Assembly (NCBI RefSeq): GCF_002899675.1
Contig: NZ_PKUU01000005.1
Coordinates: 220,074-284,073 of the forward strand
Direction of reading: 5' to 3'
From: Clostridium sp. chh4-2
Lineage (GTDB): Bacteria > Bacillota > Clostridia > Lachnospirales > Lachnospiraceae
Length of the DNA: 64,000 nucleotides
In this document: positions 17,857-26,965 of the stretch, piece after piece
How the letters are laid out: every line of letters starts with the position of its first letter
How positions within the stretch are numbered: position 1 is the stretch's first letter
Translations under genes and position numbers: made by a program
The notes under the pieces: model-generated
Seen by the model: the letters and a program-made list of their open reading frames with translations, nothing else
Told to the model about the DNA's origin: nothing
Databases searched by the model: none

Positions 17857-19305
17857 ATGGCCAAACAACAATTCCTGGATAAGGAAGGGCTTAACGTACT
17901 GGTAGATGAGATTATTGGAGAAACAATACAGTCAATTTCCATAAATGCCGGAACCAACAACGGAACAATTAAATTGACAGTCAACGGCACAGTTTATGAT
18001 AATATTCCGGTAAAAGGGCTTGAAAGCGCCGCATATGCTTCTAAAGATGCATTTGCGGCGGCCTCTCCGTCCTTCACACAGTCAGCCGCATTGTCCAATA
18101 TTGTCAGCGGCGAAACGCTTTCCGTTATGCTCGGCAAAATTTCCAAAAGTTTAGCCGCTTTCATCTCCCATAAATCAGATGCTGCCGCCCATATAACCTC
18201 TGACGAACGAACCAACTGGAATTCTGCAAATTCCCAGAAACATACACACAGCAATAAAACCGTTCTGGATAAATTAACCCAGGCTCTGCTGGACAACTGG
18301 AACTCAGCATATGCTCATGTAAACGATTCGGTTAAACACATTACATCATCAGAAAGAACAAAATGGGATGCAGTCGTCAATAAAGTGGACAAAGTTGCCG
18401 GAAAACAGCTGTCCACCAATGATTACACCTCCGCAGATAAAACCAAGCTGTCCGGTATAGAAGAAAACGCCAACAAGTATATCCATCCCACAAGTGACGG
18501 TAATAAACATGTTCCCGCCACAGGCACTGCTAATAATGGCAAATTCCTAAAAGCCGGAACCACAGCCGGAGCGATCTCCTGGGCAAAACCCGCAAAATCT
18601 GATGTCGGCCTAAGTAATGTGGACAATACCTCCGATGCGGATAAACCGGTATCCGCCCAACAGCAGGCGGCGCTAAATGGTAAAGTCTCCGCCTCCGGCG
18701 GAGATATTAAGGATACTACAGTAAGCGCCCTCAATTCCACTTCAACCGATTTTCCTTACCCGGAAGCAAATCAGCCTATGGAAAGTTTTCTGGGGAATAT
18801 ACGGCAGTGTCTGGTTCAGACATATACGTTCATAAAGGACTTTAATGATCATAAAGCTGAACTGCTTACTTTGGCTAAGTTGGTGAATAATGGGTCTACG
18901 ACTGCGGGAGGGTATGCTTTGGATGCTCGGTATGGGAAGACGTTGTATGATTTGTATGCTCAATTAAATGCAAATAAAAACCCCAAGCTAAACATGACTG
19001 AATATAACAATAACCTTATAGTTTCACCAACAAATTGGGTTGTCGTATTTAACCAATCTCTATCCCCAGGATTGTACTTAGTGAAACATTCCGCAATAGC
19101 TCCATATGGAGTAAGTGGTCTTTCGGTTTCTATGAATTATAATGAACAGCAAACAGATAGAAGTACAACTCCATGTGTACGTGGTGTGACTGGTACAAAT
19201 ATTTACTACCTTCCTTCAGGCGGAAACTACGTTGGGCAAATATATGTAGATCACTCTACTACAGCAACCATAAATAATAACCTGAAAGTCATTAAAATAT
19301 GGTAA
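17857..19305 (+). CDS. Tail fibre with C-terminal head, paralogue 1
   Basis: This 482-residue protein begins MAKQQFLDKEGLNVLVDEII. The first ~145 residues are closely paralogous to the gene at 19693, and much of the middle matches the fibre at 3380 (HTHSNKTVLDKLTQ, KHITSSERTKWD, DVGLSNVDNTSDADKPVS). The stretch at ~300-370 (FLGNIRQCLVQTYTF, TTAGGYALDARYGKTLYDLY) is a common fibre-to-head junction. The last ~105 residues form a beta-rich head unique in the window. Base usage shifts towards AT after about 18950, consistent with a recently exchanged head. The predicted role is host recognition. Confidence 0.75.
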   Translation: MAKQQFLDKEGLNVLVDEIIGETIQSISINAGTNNGTIKLTVNGTVYDNIPVKGLESAAYASKDAFAAASPSFTQSAALSNIVSGETLSVMLGKISKSLAAFISHKSDAAAHITSDERTNWNSANSQKHTHSNKTVLDKLTQALLDNWNSAYAHVNDSVKHITSSERTKWDAVVNKVDKVAGKQLSTNDYTSADKTKLSGIEENANKYIHPTSDGNKHVPATGTANNGKFLKAGTTAGAISWAKPAKSDVGLSNVDNTSDADKPVSAQQQAALNGKVSASGGDIKDTTVSALNSTSTDFPYPEANQPMESFLGNIRQCLVQTYTFIKDFNDHKAELLTLAKLVNNGSTTAGGYALDARYGKTLYDLYAQLNANKNPKLNMTEYNNNLIVSPTNWVVVFNQSLSPGLYLVKHSAIAPYGVSGLSVSMNYNEQQTDRSTTPCVRGVTGTNIYYLPSGGNYVGQIYVDHSTTATINNNLKVIKIW

Positions 19306-19690
19306 CTTATTCCAATTATTAAAAGCATATGATTATATACCTATGGCAATTCAGTAAAATGAGTATAAAGTTTTTTGAGCAGGAGCACCATTTCTTTGTA
19401 TACAATAAAATTACCTTTATTAATAATAAAGCGAAAATCTCCTCAAAAATAGTAATATTGCAAAGATTAAGCGCTTCAATCAAATAGCTTCGAATTCATT
19501 TTGGCGAATGTTACTAAAATTTTCGCGAAGCTATTCATTAAAATAATAGATATTATCTGATCTAAAATATATCATCCAGTAATTAACCATTTACAACGTC
19601 TACATCTGACCATATCAAATTAACATTATCGCTAAGGCATCTATTATTTCCTTACAAGCCTTAAAGATTATATAAAAGAAACAGGTGACT
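19306..19690. other. AT-rich intergenic region between fibre paralogues
   Basis: This 385-bp stretch has no convincing ORF. AATAGCTTCG (19483-19492) is inverted as CGAAGCTATT (19526-19535), making a 10-bp stem. The stretch may be a remnant of a lost fibre tip or a recombination spacer. Confidence 0.4.
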
Positions 19691-19692
19691 TC

Positions 19693-20862
19693 ATGAAAAA
19701 ACAACAATTTTTAGATAACGAAGGACTAAACGTATTGGTAAACGAAATTGTAGAAGCCACAATACAATCGCTTTCTATAAGCGCCGGTACAAATAATGGC
19801 ACAATAAAGCTGACAATCGATGGAACAGTACATGACAATATTTCTGTAAAAGGACTTGGAAGCGCAGCATATGTTTCCAAAGATACCTTTGCTGCCTCCT
19901 CTCCAACATTTACCCAAGCAGCCACATTGTCCAATATCATCAGCGGTGAAAGCTTTACAATAATGCTTGGTAAAATTGCCAAAAGTATGGCTGATTTTAT
20001 CACCCATAAGGCGGATGCAATTACCCACCTAACCGCTGCTGAAAGAACCAACTGGAACGATGCAAATAGTAAAAAGCACACTCATAGCAACAAAGCTGTA
20101 ATAGATACTCTTACACAGGCAATGATAGAGAAACTGAACAGTGTAGCCTCGGGTGCAGAAGTCAATGTACAAGCGGATTGGTCTGCAACCGATATTACTT
20201 CTGATGCTTATATAAAGAATAAGCCGACAGCTCTGCCAGCCAGCGATGTATCATCTTGGGCCAAATCAGCAAAAAAGCCATCTTATGCATGGAACGAAAT
20301 TACCGATAAACCCAGTTCTTTCACCCCCATAACGCATACCCATACAAAATCGCAAATTACAGACTTTCCATCCAGTATAAAAAACCCGAACGCCTTAACC
20401 CTTTCTCTTAATGGGACATCTCAAGGCGGTTATGACGGTTCCACCGCCAAGACGATTAATGTTACCGCCGCCTCTATTGGAGCAGCTGCCACATCGCATG
20501 GAACCCATGTAACTTACTCCTCTACGCCCCCAAAAATTGCAGGAAATGCCGCTGTTGGTACGGCTTCCACTGTTTCCAGAAGTGATCACGTCCATCCAAA
20601 ACAGACAATCTGTGATACGATACTGGAAAATATTACAATTACTGCTGCCTCATTTTCAACCTCATTAGTTGCCACATATAGTAATTCCAGCATTTTAGAC
20701 ACACAGGTTCCCGATGTTTTCTTTGCAAAAGATTCCATAGCTGTTGCTTCCAAAGCAGGCATTACTGTCGAAACAGCAGCCGGACAATTAAAGCTAACTG
20801 CGAAAAAAGCACCAACAGCTGATTTAGTAATTGAAACTTTATTTTTAAGAAACACTATCTGA
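19693..20862 (+). CDS. Tail fibre with divergent C-terminus, paralogue 2
   Basis: This 389-residue protein begins MKKQQFLDNEGLNVLVNEIV, nearly the same as the gene at 17857. The two align without gaps to about residue 145 (TERTNWN / HTHSNK region). They then diverge completely. The middle has AEVNVQADWSATDITSDAYI and KNKPTALP, followed by SSFTPITHTHTKSQITDFPS, a classic phage collagen-like/fibre linker. The C-terminal ~75 residues (ILENITITAASFSTSLVATY...) form a small beta domain. Together with 17857 it shows fibre gene duplication with head exchange. A weak Shine-Dalgarno (AACAGGTGA) precedes the ATG. Confidence 0.7.
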   Translation: MKKQQFLDNEGLNVLVNEIVEATIQSLSISAGTNNGTIKLTIDGTVHDNISVKGLGSAAYVSKDTFAASSPTFTQAATLSNIISGESFTIMLGKIAKSMADFITHKADAITHLTAAERTNWNDANSKKHTHSNKAVIDTLTQAMIEKLNSVASGAEVNVQADWSATDITSDAYIKNKPTALPASDVSSWAKSAKKPSYAWNEITDKPSSFTPITHTHTKSQITDFPSSIKNPNALTLSLNGTSQGGYDGSTAKTINVTAASIGAAATSHGTHVTYSSTPPKIAGNAAVGTASTVSRSDHVHPKQTICDTILENITITAASFSTSLVATYSNSSILDTQVPDVFFAKDSIAVASKAGITVETAAGQLKLTAKKAPTADLVIETLFLRNTI

Positions 20863-20919
20863 CAAAATATCTATTTATAGTAACAAACAAGCGCTTTGCA
20901 AAGAAAGAGGTGATTAAAA

Positions 20920-22002
20920 TTGAAAGCAACTATACATCCCATAGAGCCCTTCGACGCGTCTCTTGGTACCACAATAAGATTTACCTGGAATGGAAACCAA
21001 ATCCATAAAGTGCGGTGCTCCATCTGTGAAAATGAGCTTGGCACTTCTGTCTTTAACGAAGATTACATTTACAACGAAACAATTGACATCATGAAACAGG
21101 AATTTATTATCCCACCAAATTCCGGGCTGAAAAATGGCATCAACTACATCTGTTACATCACAGTCATAGATGCCGAAAATTCCGAATCAGACCGGAGCGA
21201 TCCTTCGCAGTTTTATTGCTTTACAACTCCGGTTTTCCAGCTGTCAATTAAAAATAATGATGTTATCCGCTCATCCAGCTACGAAGTCGGCTTATCATAT
21301 GCTCAGGCAGAAAATGAAGAACTGCAGTCCTATTCTATTTATTTGTATTCCTACCAAAAAACGTTAATACAATCTTCCGGCACAGTCTACGATACGCAAT
21401 CCTCCTACTTGATCTCTTCGTTGGAAAATGCCAATCAATATTATATTCGCGCAGCAGGCATCACAAAACATGGAATGCATCTTGAGACCAGAGATATTTT
21501 ATTTACGGTTGCATATGAGAATTTGCAGTCCTTTTCCACCTTAGAATTAAATAATATGCCTGATCTCGGTGCTGTCGAACTGCGCAGCAACCTGATTTCC
21601 ACAGAAGGTCAATCAGATAATCCGGTTATCTTTATCGACAATAAATATGCTGATCTCAGAGATAATTCAGTCGTATTCCAGACAGGATATCAGATTGAAG
21701 GCGATTTCAGTCATGTATTTAAATTATTTGACTGCAAAATAAACCAAAAAATCCTCACTCTTTCCGATGGGAATAAAACTCAAATCGATTGTTTTTACCG
21801 CGAAGGAACATTCGATAATTCTTCCGGTAAAAAGGCAGTGATCGAATTGACAGCAGCCTCATCCGACGTCAACTACGTCATCTACAGCAACTATTTTGAA
21901 ATTCCAACTGATGAGCAATGTATCTGTTTCTGTACCACCCGAACCGGTAACTTTTTTGATATTGCCGCCCTGCTTCTCCCAAAAACAACTGAAAGGAAGT
22001 GA
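20920..22002 (+). CDS. Fibronectin-like tail/baseplate protein
   Basis: A TTG start is used, 7 nt after AAAGAGGTGA. The 360-residue protein is nearly all beta. The first ~200 residues look like two Ig/Fn3-type domains (TTIRFTWNGNQIHKVRCSI; GINYICYITVIDAENSESDR; YIRAAGITKHGMHLETRDI). The second half carries a further beta domain ending FDIAALLLPKTTERK. The gene overlaps the upstream region of the next gene, whose Shine-Dalgarno lies at its stop. It is likely part of the distal tail or baseplate. No enzymatic motif is seen. Confidence 0.55.
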   Translation: MKATIHPIEPFDASLGTTIRFTWNGNQIHKVRCSICENELGTSVFNEDYIYNETIDIMKQEFIIPPNSGLKNGINYICYITVIDAENSESDRSDPSQFYCFTTPVFQLSIKNNDVIRSSSYEVGLSYAQAENEELQSYSIYLYSYQKTLIQSSGTVYDTQSSYLISSLENANQYYIRAAGITKHGMHLETRDILFTVAYENLQSFSTLELNNMPDLGAVELRSNLISTEGQSDNPVIFIDNKYADLRDNSVVFQTGYQIEGDFSHVFKLFDCKINQKILTLSDGNKTQIDCFYREGTFDNSSGKKAVIELTAASSDVNYVIYSNYFEIPTDEQCICFCTTRTGNFFDIAALLLPKTTERK

Positions 22003-22007
22003 ATCAA

Positions 22008-22922
22008 ATGTTCTGTGGACATAGTTTTACCTCAAGCAGCGATGCTCTGATCTCTCATGCGGCTTCAGCTAATACGATCGAACAATTAACAATTCAAAAT
22101 GCGGTCTTTGATGAAATTTATGCAACAATCGATACCATAGATACCAACACTTATGACGGCACAATCCCCTCTGACTGGACATTTGCAACTCGTTTCCATG
22201 CTTTATTTAACGGAGATCTGTATGGCGGAAATGTAAACTTTACAGAATCCATTGTAGAGTTAGTCAGAATTAAGAAACGAACAGGTAAGGACACTAAGTT
22301 CAAAACCATATTTGAAAAAGAAATACAGTGCAATGAAGACTTGTCAATCGAGTACCTGGATTACTTTGAACCAACCGGTGAAATCGAATATGCATACGTT
22401 CCCGTCATTTCCGGCGGTGAGGCCAATTATATCGTAAATAAGGTAACCTCTGTATTTGATCACTATTTCCTATGTGAAAAAGGAAGATCCTTCCCGTTAA
22501 TTTTGGATGCCAAATACACTCAGGAAATAACTTACGAATCAAATCAGGTAAAACCGCTTGGCAGAAAATATCCTATCACGGTTGTCAACGGCAATACCGG
22601 TTACAAGTCCGGCAGCATGGACTGCACGTTTCTTGAGTTAAAAGAATTTAACCCTGAAATTAAAACTTCTTTTGATTACAGAAACCTGATCTACGATGCT
22701 TTAACCAATGGAAAACCAAAAATATTAAAAGATATGGAAGGCAATTTATTAATGGTCAACATCAGCGGATCGATCTCTGAATCAGACCGCACTTATAACT
22801 ATTATGAAAATGACGGCTTCTTTTATATCACGTCCAATTTTAAATGGACGGAATGCGGGGATGCCTATGATGTGGGCGATTTATACGACAACAATTTCAT
22901 TGATACAGACAGGGATCGGTAG
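22008..22922 (+). CDS. Distal tail / baseplate hub-like protein
   Basis: The start ATG at 22008 (MFCGHSFTSSSDALIS) lies 9 nt after AAAGGAAG; the in-frame GTG at 21999 overlaps that site. The 304-residue protein is beta-rich. Features include an extended strand pattern with FTESIVELVRIKKRTGKDTK and a C-terminal stretch YRNLIYDALTNGKPKILKD then NISGSISESDRTYNYY. These resemble proteins that precede the tail-hub protein in Clostridia phages. It is followed after 8 bp by the hub-like gene at 22931. The role is inferred from position and fold type. Confidence 0.55.
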   Translation: MFCGHSFTSSSDALISHAASANTIEQLTIQNAVFDEIYATIDTIDTNTYDGTIPSDWTFATRFHALFNGDLYGGNVNFTESIVELVRIKKRTGKDTKFKTIFEKEIQCNEDLSIEYLDYFEPTGEIEYAYVPVISGGEANYIVNKVTSVFDHYFLCEKGRSFPLILDAKYTQEITYESNQVKPLGRKYPITVVNGNTGYKSGSMDCTFLELKEFNPEIKTSFDYRNLIYDALTNGKPKILKDMEGNLLMVNISGSISESDRTYNYYENDGFFYITSNFKWTECGDAYDVGDLYDNNFIDTDRDR

Positions 22923-22930
22923 GTGAACAT

Positions 22931-24463
22931 ATGGCATACGATGTAACACAGACCGATCTGAATCTTTTGAAACAGTCGACGCAGGAAATATTTCTAAAAG
23001 TTGAACTGCTCAATCAAAAATATAAGATATTGGATTCCCTAGAAGGCGTCATTATCAACGATAATTTTAGTGTAAATAATGATTCCGTCCAAAGGCGTTC
23101 CTATACCTGCGATCTCCACGTAACTGATTCCAGTTTTATGATTGGTTCTGATAAAAAAATATGGCTTGATAAAAAGCTTAGAGTCTATTACGGCATAAAA
23201 TCCCTGCGCGAGAATAAAATTATCTGGTACCGGATCGGCACCTTTGTGTATGTCTCGATGAACTATAAATATTCTCAGACAGAGCGTACCCTTTCACTCA
23301 CCTGTGCCGACCTTATGGCGGAATACGACGGAACATTAAACGGCCAGCTGGCCGGATATGACCCTTCCGCCCCTGATTCTGAAGATATTGCGCATAAATT
23401 AACAATTCCTGCCGGACAAGATATACGGACCTCCGTCATCAGCCTTCTAAAAACGGCACAAATTGAAAATTACTTTGTAGAAGATATAAAAAAGGAAGTC
23501 CCTTATGATCTTGAATTCAACACCGGAACCACCTATTGTGAAATATGGACGAAATTACGCGATCTCTACGACGCCTGGGAATTTTTCTTTGATGCGGACG
23601 GAACATTTATATGGCGTGAAATCCCAAACTGTCTGACGGACAATATTTCATTTGATGACTCTCTACTGCAAAATATTGTAATAGACGAATCAGCCTCTTT
23701 ATCCTTTGATAATATCTATAATGTAACTGAAGTATGGGGAAAGGTTTTAGAATTAGAGAATAAAGACTGCTATGCCAAAAGTTCTGTATACACAGGAAAT
23801 GTTTATCACATTAATTTTGATTTTTATTCCTCCTGGGATGATATTGATCATTTGACGCAAATTGCCGTAAAAATATGTTCCGACAATCTGGACTCCCCGC
23901 AATTTTCCATTAACAACTACTCTCCCATCCCCATTTTTGACGGAAACGGTAATCCATTAAAAGCGAATTCACTAAAATCTGATACAACCTACGTATTCAG
24001 ATATCGGCGGTTAACCGCAGATGAATCCGGCATTTCTTCCGCTTTATTCCTCTTAGGTCAATATCAGTGCTATGGAAAATATGTGGAAACTTCAGATCTC
24101 TGTCCATTTTCAGTACAAAACCTGGGCTATGAAATCGCTCAGTCTCTGGATTATGATACGCTGAGCGACGATGCGGCCTGCTATAACCAAGCGGAATATT
24201 TAACTTATTCAACAACAGCCATGATGGATACTTTAACTTTAACAACACTGGTTATTCCCTGGCTGGAAGTCAATACAAAAGTGGAGTACACTCCCAAATA
24301 CAGCAACGAAAAAAATCAATATATTATTAAAAGTTTCAGCTGGTCAACTGGCGCTGGAACGATGACATTAACTCTCTATAAATTCCTGGAGAGTTTTTCC
24401 TTTGTCAGCAACAGACGAAATCAAAATAAGAATAAGGAAGGTGATGGTAATGGCGAAATTTGA
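22931..24463 (+). CDS. Baseplate hub / tail-associated protein (DUF5048-like)
   Basis: The 510-residue product begins MAYDVTQTDLNLLKQSTQEI. The first ~120 residues have the strand pattern LKVELLNQKYKILDSLEGVI followed by YTCDLHVTDSSFMIGSD and IIWYRIGTFVYVSMNYKYSQ. This is typical of Gram-positive phage hub proteins that attach to the distal tail ring. The middle (LRDLYDAWEFFFDADGTFIW) and the C-terminal beta region support the same family. The gene overlaps the next by 14 bp, suggesting translational coupling. Hub assignment is moderately supported; no peptidase motif was identified. Confidence 0.6.
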   Translation: MAYDVTQTDLNLLKQSTQEIFLKVELLNQKYKILDSLEGVIINDNFSVNNDSVQRRSYTCDLHVTDSSFMIGSDKKIWLDKKLRVYYGIKSLRENKIIWYRIGTFVYVSMNYKYSQTERTLSLTCADLMAEYDGTLNGQLAGYDPSAPDSEDIAHKLTIPAGQDIRTSVISLLKTAQIENYFVEDIKKEVPYDLEFNTGTTYCEIWTKLRDLYDAWEFFFDADGTFIWREIPNCLTDNISFDDSLLQNIVIDESASLSFDNIYNVTEVWGKVLELENKDCYAKSSVYTGNVYHINFDFYSSWDDIDHLTQIAVKICSDNLDSPQFSINNYSPIPIFDGNGNPLKANSLKSDTTYVFRYRRLTADESGISSALFLLGQYQCYGKYVETSDLCPFSVQNLGYEIAQSLDYDTLSDDAACYNQAEYLTYSTTAMMDTLTLTTLVIPWLEVNTKVEYTPKYSNEKNQYIIKSFSWSTGAGTMTLTLYKFLESFSFVSNRRNQNKNKEGDGNGEI

Positions 24464-25076
24464 AGATCTTCCATTAACCAATTTCCCAGATTCAGAAGAT
24501 AACTGGGCGAGAATGCAGGATATTACAGCCAGCCTTCTCACAATCGCGCTGCAATACAACGCTTTGTGGGATGCCGGCGACATAGACGCTGCCAACACGT
24601 TACTGGAAAACAATCCAAAACTAAAGAGTACGATTTTTAATGCGGATAAATGGAACAAATTAAGAGATGGGCTTATCGCGTTGGAAAGATACTATCTCAA
24701 TGATGTGCAGACCTTTATAGAACGGGTAGCCCAGTCCACAATTGGAATTAACGATAATGCATCTGATGATGAAAAAGTGACAAATACCTACTCTGCCAAT
24801 AAAATCGATCAGCTGACTGGGTATTACTCTGATTCTTTTAATATAGAAACTTCCGACTGGAGCGATGATTTCATTTATACCCATGAAGACGCCTCCATTG
24901 GCGCTGATGACATCATTGAAGTTTATTTTCATTCAGACAGCTATACAGCTGTTTCAAAAGCTCAAATACGCCTGATAAGCGGTTCAGGTGCCGGAAACTT
25001 CCAATTAAAAGCAAAGAAGCTTCCAATCGGAACAATAACGGTTGATTTTTATAAGGTGGTGAAGATAAATGGCTAA
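24450..25076 (+). CDS. Tail protein of unknown function
   Basis: The start at 24450 (MAKFEDLPLTNFPDSEDNWA) follows GGAAGGTGATGGTA and overlaps the upstream gene by 14 bp. The 208-residue product has a helical N-terminal half (residues ~1-110). It then has SANKIDQLTGYYSDSF, a fibre-like linker. A beta C-terminal domain (SIGADDIIEVYFHSDSYTAV ... GTITVDFYKVV) follows. The next gene starts inside its stop region (8-bp overlap). It is likely a connector or fibre component just before the glycine-rich tip. Confidence 0.55.
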   Translation: MAKFEDLPLTNFPDSEDNWARMQDITASLLTIALQYNALWDAGDIDAANTLLENNPKLKSTIFNADKWNKLRDGLIALERYYLNDVQTFIERVAQSTIGINDNASDDEKVTNTYSANKIDQLTGYYSDSFNIETSDWSDDFIYTHEDASIGADDIIEVYFHSDSYTAVSKAQIRLISGSGAGNFQLKAKKLPIGTITVDFYKVVKING

Positions 25077-26388
25077 AACTGGACGAATTAATTTTGGCGG
25101 AGGCGGCGGGATTGATCCCGATGAATTGAATGCGCTTCCGGAACACGTTTTAACAAACAAGATATTTGGCGGCAGCGGCAGCGACGAACCTCAGACCGGA
25201 AGCATGCCTAACCGCGGCGCCGTATCCCAAGCATTAAATGCAGGCGGCAGTTATACAATACCTGCCGGATATCATAATGGATCTGGCAAAGTTACTGCCA
25301 ATAGTTTATCAAGTCAGACTTCGGCTACTGCTACTGCCGGATATATTTATAATGGTAAAACTGCGTGGGTTAACGGTTCCAAGATAACTGGGAACATGAC
25401 GGTAGGAAGTATCCTAAATTTTAGTGCAGCCGCATACAATTACACGCAAATTTTATTAAAATGGCAAAATCCGTATGCGGCGACTGGAAGACCTTTTAGC
25501 GGAGTTTTTATCAACTACTCTACCAGTGGTTATCCTGGAACTGGTGGAACCAGAATATATACTGGATATGGTAGTAATGCAGCGGCTGGAGGATGGTCAC
25601 AGACGATTGTCACTATGCCCAATATAAATACAACCTATTATTTCAGTGCCACTGCATTTTGCTCATGTAGCGCAGGCGATATATGGGGAAATACTTTAAA
25701 TTCTAGTTGCAAAACAAATAACGAACTATATTTGACTTTCACGTCTGCTCAAAATTATACAATTCCATCAGGGCATACAAGGGCTACGATCTTCTGCGTT
25801 GGAGGTGGTTCAAGCGGCTATGGCACTAGTGGTGGAGAAGGTGCTCCTGGAGGTGGTGGAGGTTATACAAGCCAGGCTGATTTAGAAGTCGGCCCTGGTC
25901 AAGTATTAAATGTTATTGTTGGTGCAGGAGGCGCACAAGGCAAACCTTATGGACCTGAATTTTATGCAGGAAGTCCTTCATCAGTCTCCCGTAATGGCAT
26001 CACCCTATGTAATGCAAATGGTGGTAATGGAACATCAGGTGGTTCTGGTGGCGGCGGCATAAGAGGTAACGGTGGTTCAAATGGTGGTAATGGCAGCGGC
26101 GGTGGATCTGGACAGGGCAGAACCACAAGAGCCTATGGTTGGAGTAACGGTACCCTATACTCAGGAGGTGGAGGTGGTGGCTCTACTAATAAATCCAGTG
26201 CACCTGGTTCTGGTGGTGCTGGTGGTGGTGCAAACGGTGCACAAACTGGAAATGGTAGTGCTGGATCCGCAAATACCGGTGGCGGTGGCGGTGGTGGCGG
26301 ATCACAATGGAGTTATAATTATGACGAGTGGTATACTGGAAAAGGTGGTGCCGGCGGTAGTGGCATTGTTCTAATAAGACTATATTAG
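25069..26388 (+). CDS. Glycine-rich tail-tip protein
   Basis: This 439-residue protein starts with MAKTGRINFGGGGGIDPDEL. An N-terminal ~110-residue region carries AVSQALNAGGSYTIPAGYH and GSKITGNMTVGS, common fibre motifs. A Fn3-like domain spans about 115-215. From about 220 (YTIPSGHTRATIFCVGGGSS) the protein becomes glycine-rich, with runs of 5-8 Gly separated by short polar stretches. It ends GGAGGSGIVLIRLY. This is the glycine-rich tip architecture of many fibres (compare polyglycine-II adhesin tips). It probably contacts the host directly. The repeats are prone to recombination. Confidence 0.7.
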   Translation: MAKTGRINFGGGGGIDPDELNALPEHVLTNKIFGGSGSDEPQTGSMPNRGAVSQALNAGGSYTIPAGYHNGSGKVTANSLSSQTSATATAGYIYNGKTAWVNGSKITGNMTVGSILNFSAAAYNYTQILLKWQNPYAATGRPFSGVFINYSTSGYPGTGGTRIYTGYGSNAAAGGWSQTIVTMPNINTTYYFSATAFCSCSAGDIWGNTLNSSCKTNNELYLTFTSAQNYTIPSGHTRATIFCVGGGSSGYGTSGGEGAPGGGGGYTSQADLEVGPGQVLNVIVGAGGAQGKPYGPEFYAGSPSSVSRNGITLCNANGGNGTSGGSGGGGIRGNGGSNGGNGSGGGSGQGRTTRAYGWSNGTLYSGGGGGGSTNKSSAPGSGGAGGGANGAQTGNGSAGSANTGGGGGGGGSQWSYNYDEWYTGKGGAGGSGIVLIRLY

Positions 26389-26398
26389 GAGGTAAGAA

Positions 26399-26800
26399 AT
26401 GATAGTATGGCAAATGTATGCATTTATATTAGATGAGGAGATTCTCAATATCACTCATTGTGAAAATTACGAAGAAGCTAATCGGATTGCAAAAGCAGTA
26501 TATGGTGAGGAAGCCATCGCAGTAGACTGCCTGCAATATCCATGTCAAATCGGCGATAAACACATAAATGGTGTATTTTATCATGTTGATCCCAATACAG
26601 GAGATCAAACACCAATTCAGTATGTTCCTACACAGGAACAACAAGTCCAAAAACTAGAATTGGATAAAACAATACTAGAGGCAGAGTTGATATCTACCCA
26701 ACTAGCACTAACAGAACAGTATGAGAAAAGCCTCGCATTAGAGGATGAAGTTACCAATACACAAATCGCATTAACAGAAATTTATGAAAGGATGGAATAA
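26399..26800 (+). CDS. Small phage protein (XkdW-like)
   Basis: The 133-residue product follows TAGGAGGTAAGAA. The N-terminal ~75 residues (MYAFILDEEILNITHCENYE, YPCQIGDKHINGVFYHV) form a compact domain found in small proteins between fibre and lysis genes in Clostridia prophages. The C-terminal ~50 residues are a coiled coil (KLELDKTILEAELISTQLAL). It is likely a fibre-assembly or tail accessory factor. The assignment rests on pattern and position. Confidence 0.5.
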   Translation: MIVWQMYAFILDEEILNITHCENYEEANRIAKAVYGEEAIAVDCLQYPCQIGDKHINGVFYHVDPNTGDQTPIQYVPTQEQQVQKLELDKTILEAELISTQLALTEQYEKSLALEDEVTNTQIALTEIYERME

Positions 26801-26803
26801 AAT

Positions 26804-26905
26804 ATGGCAAAAATATATGCAGACTTAATACGAAAAGGTTTTAAAACAATTGAACAGGTACCTGAAAGGATAAGATCAGAAGTTAAAGCTCTATTAAATA
26901 ATTAA
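26804..26905 (+). CDS. CD1375-like mini-protein
   Basis: This 33-residue gene reads MAKIYADLIRKGFKTIEQVP followed by ERIRSEVKALLNN. It matches the typical form of a tiny conserved protein in Clostridium prophages (Y..LI.kG.kTi..VP...r..V..lL). It starts 4 bp after the previous stop, so it is probably translationally coupled. Its function is unknown. Confidence 0.7.
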   Translation: MAKIYADLIRKGFKTIEQVPERIRSEVKALLNN

Positions 26906-26965
26906 TCTTCTAATTTTTTCTCTACTAAATAATCATTCGGAAACTCTTTTATTCGGAGGCCAAAC

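Noticed and set aside
26186..26413. His-rich minus-strand ORF opposite the Gly-rich tip, and a Val-rich ORF in the third frame
   Set aside because: They are shadows of the GGT/GGC repeats of the glycine-rich gene.
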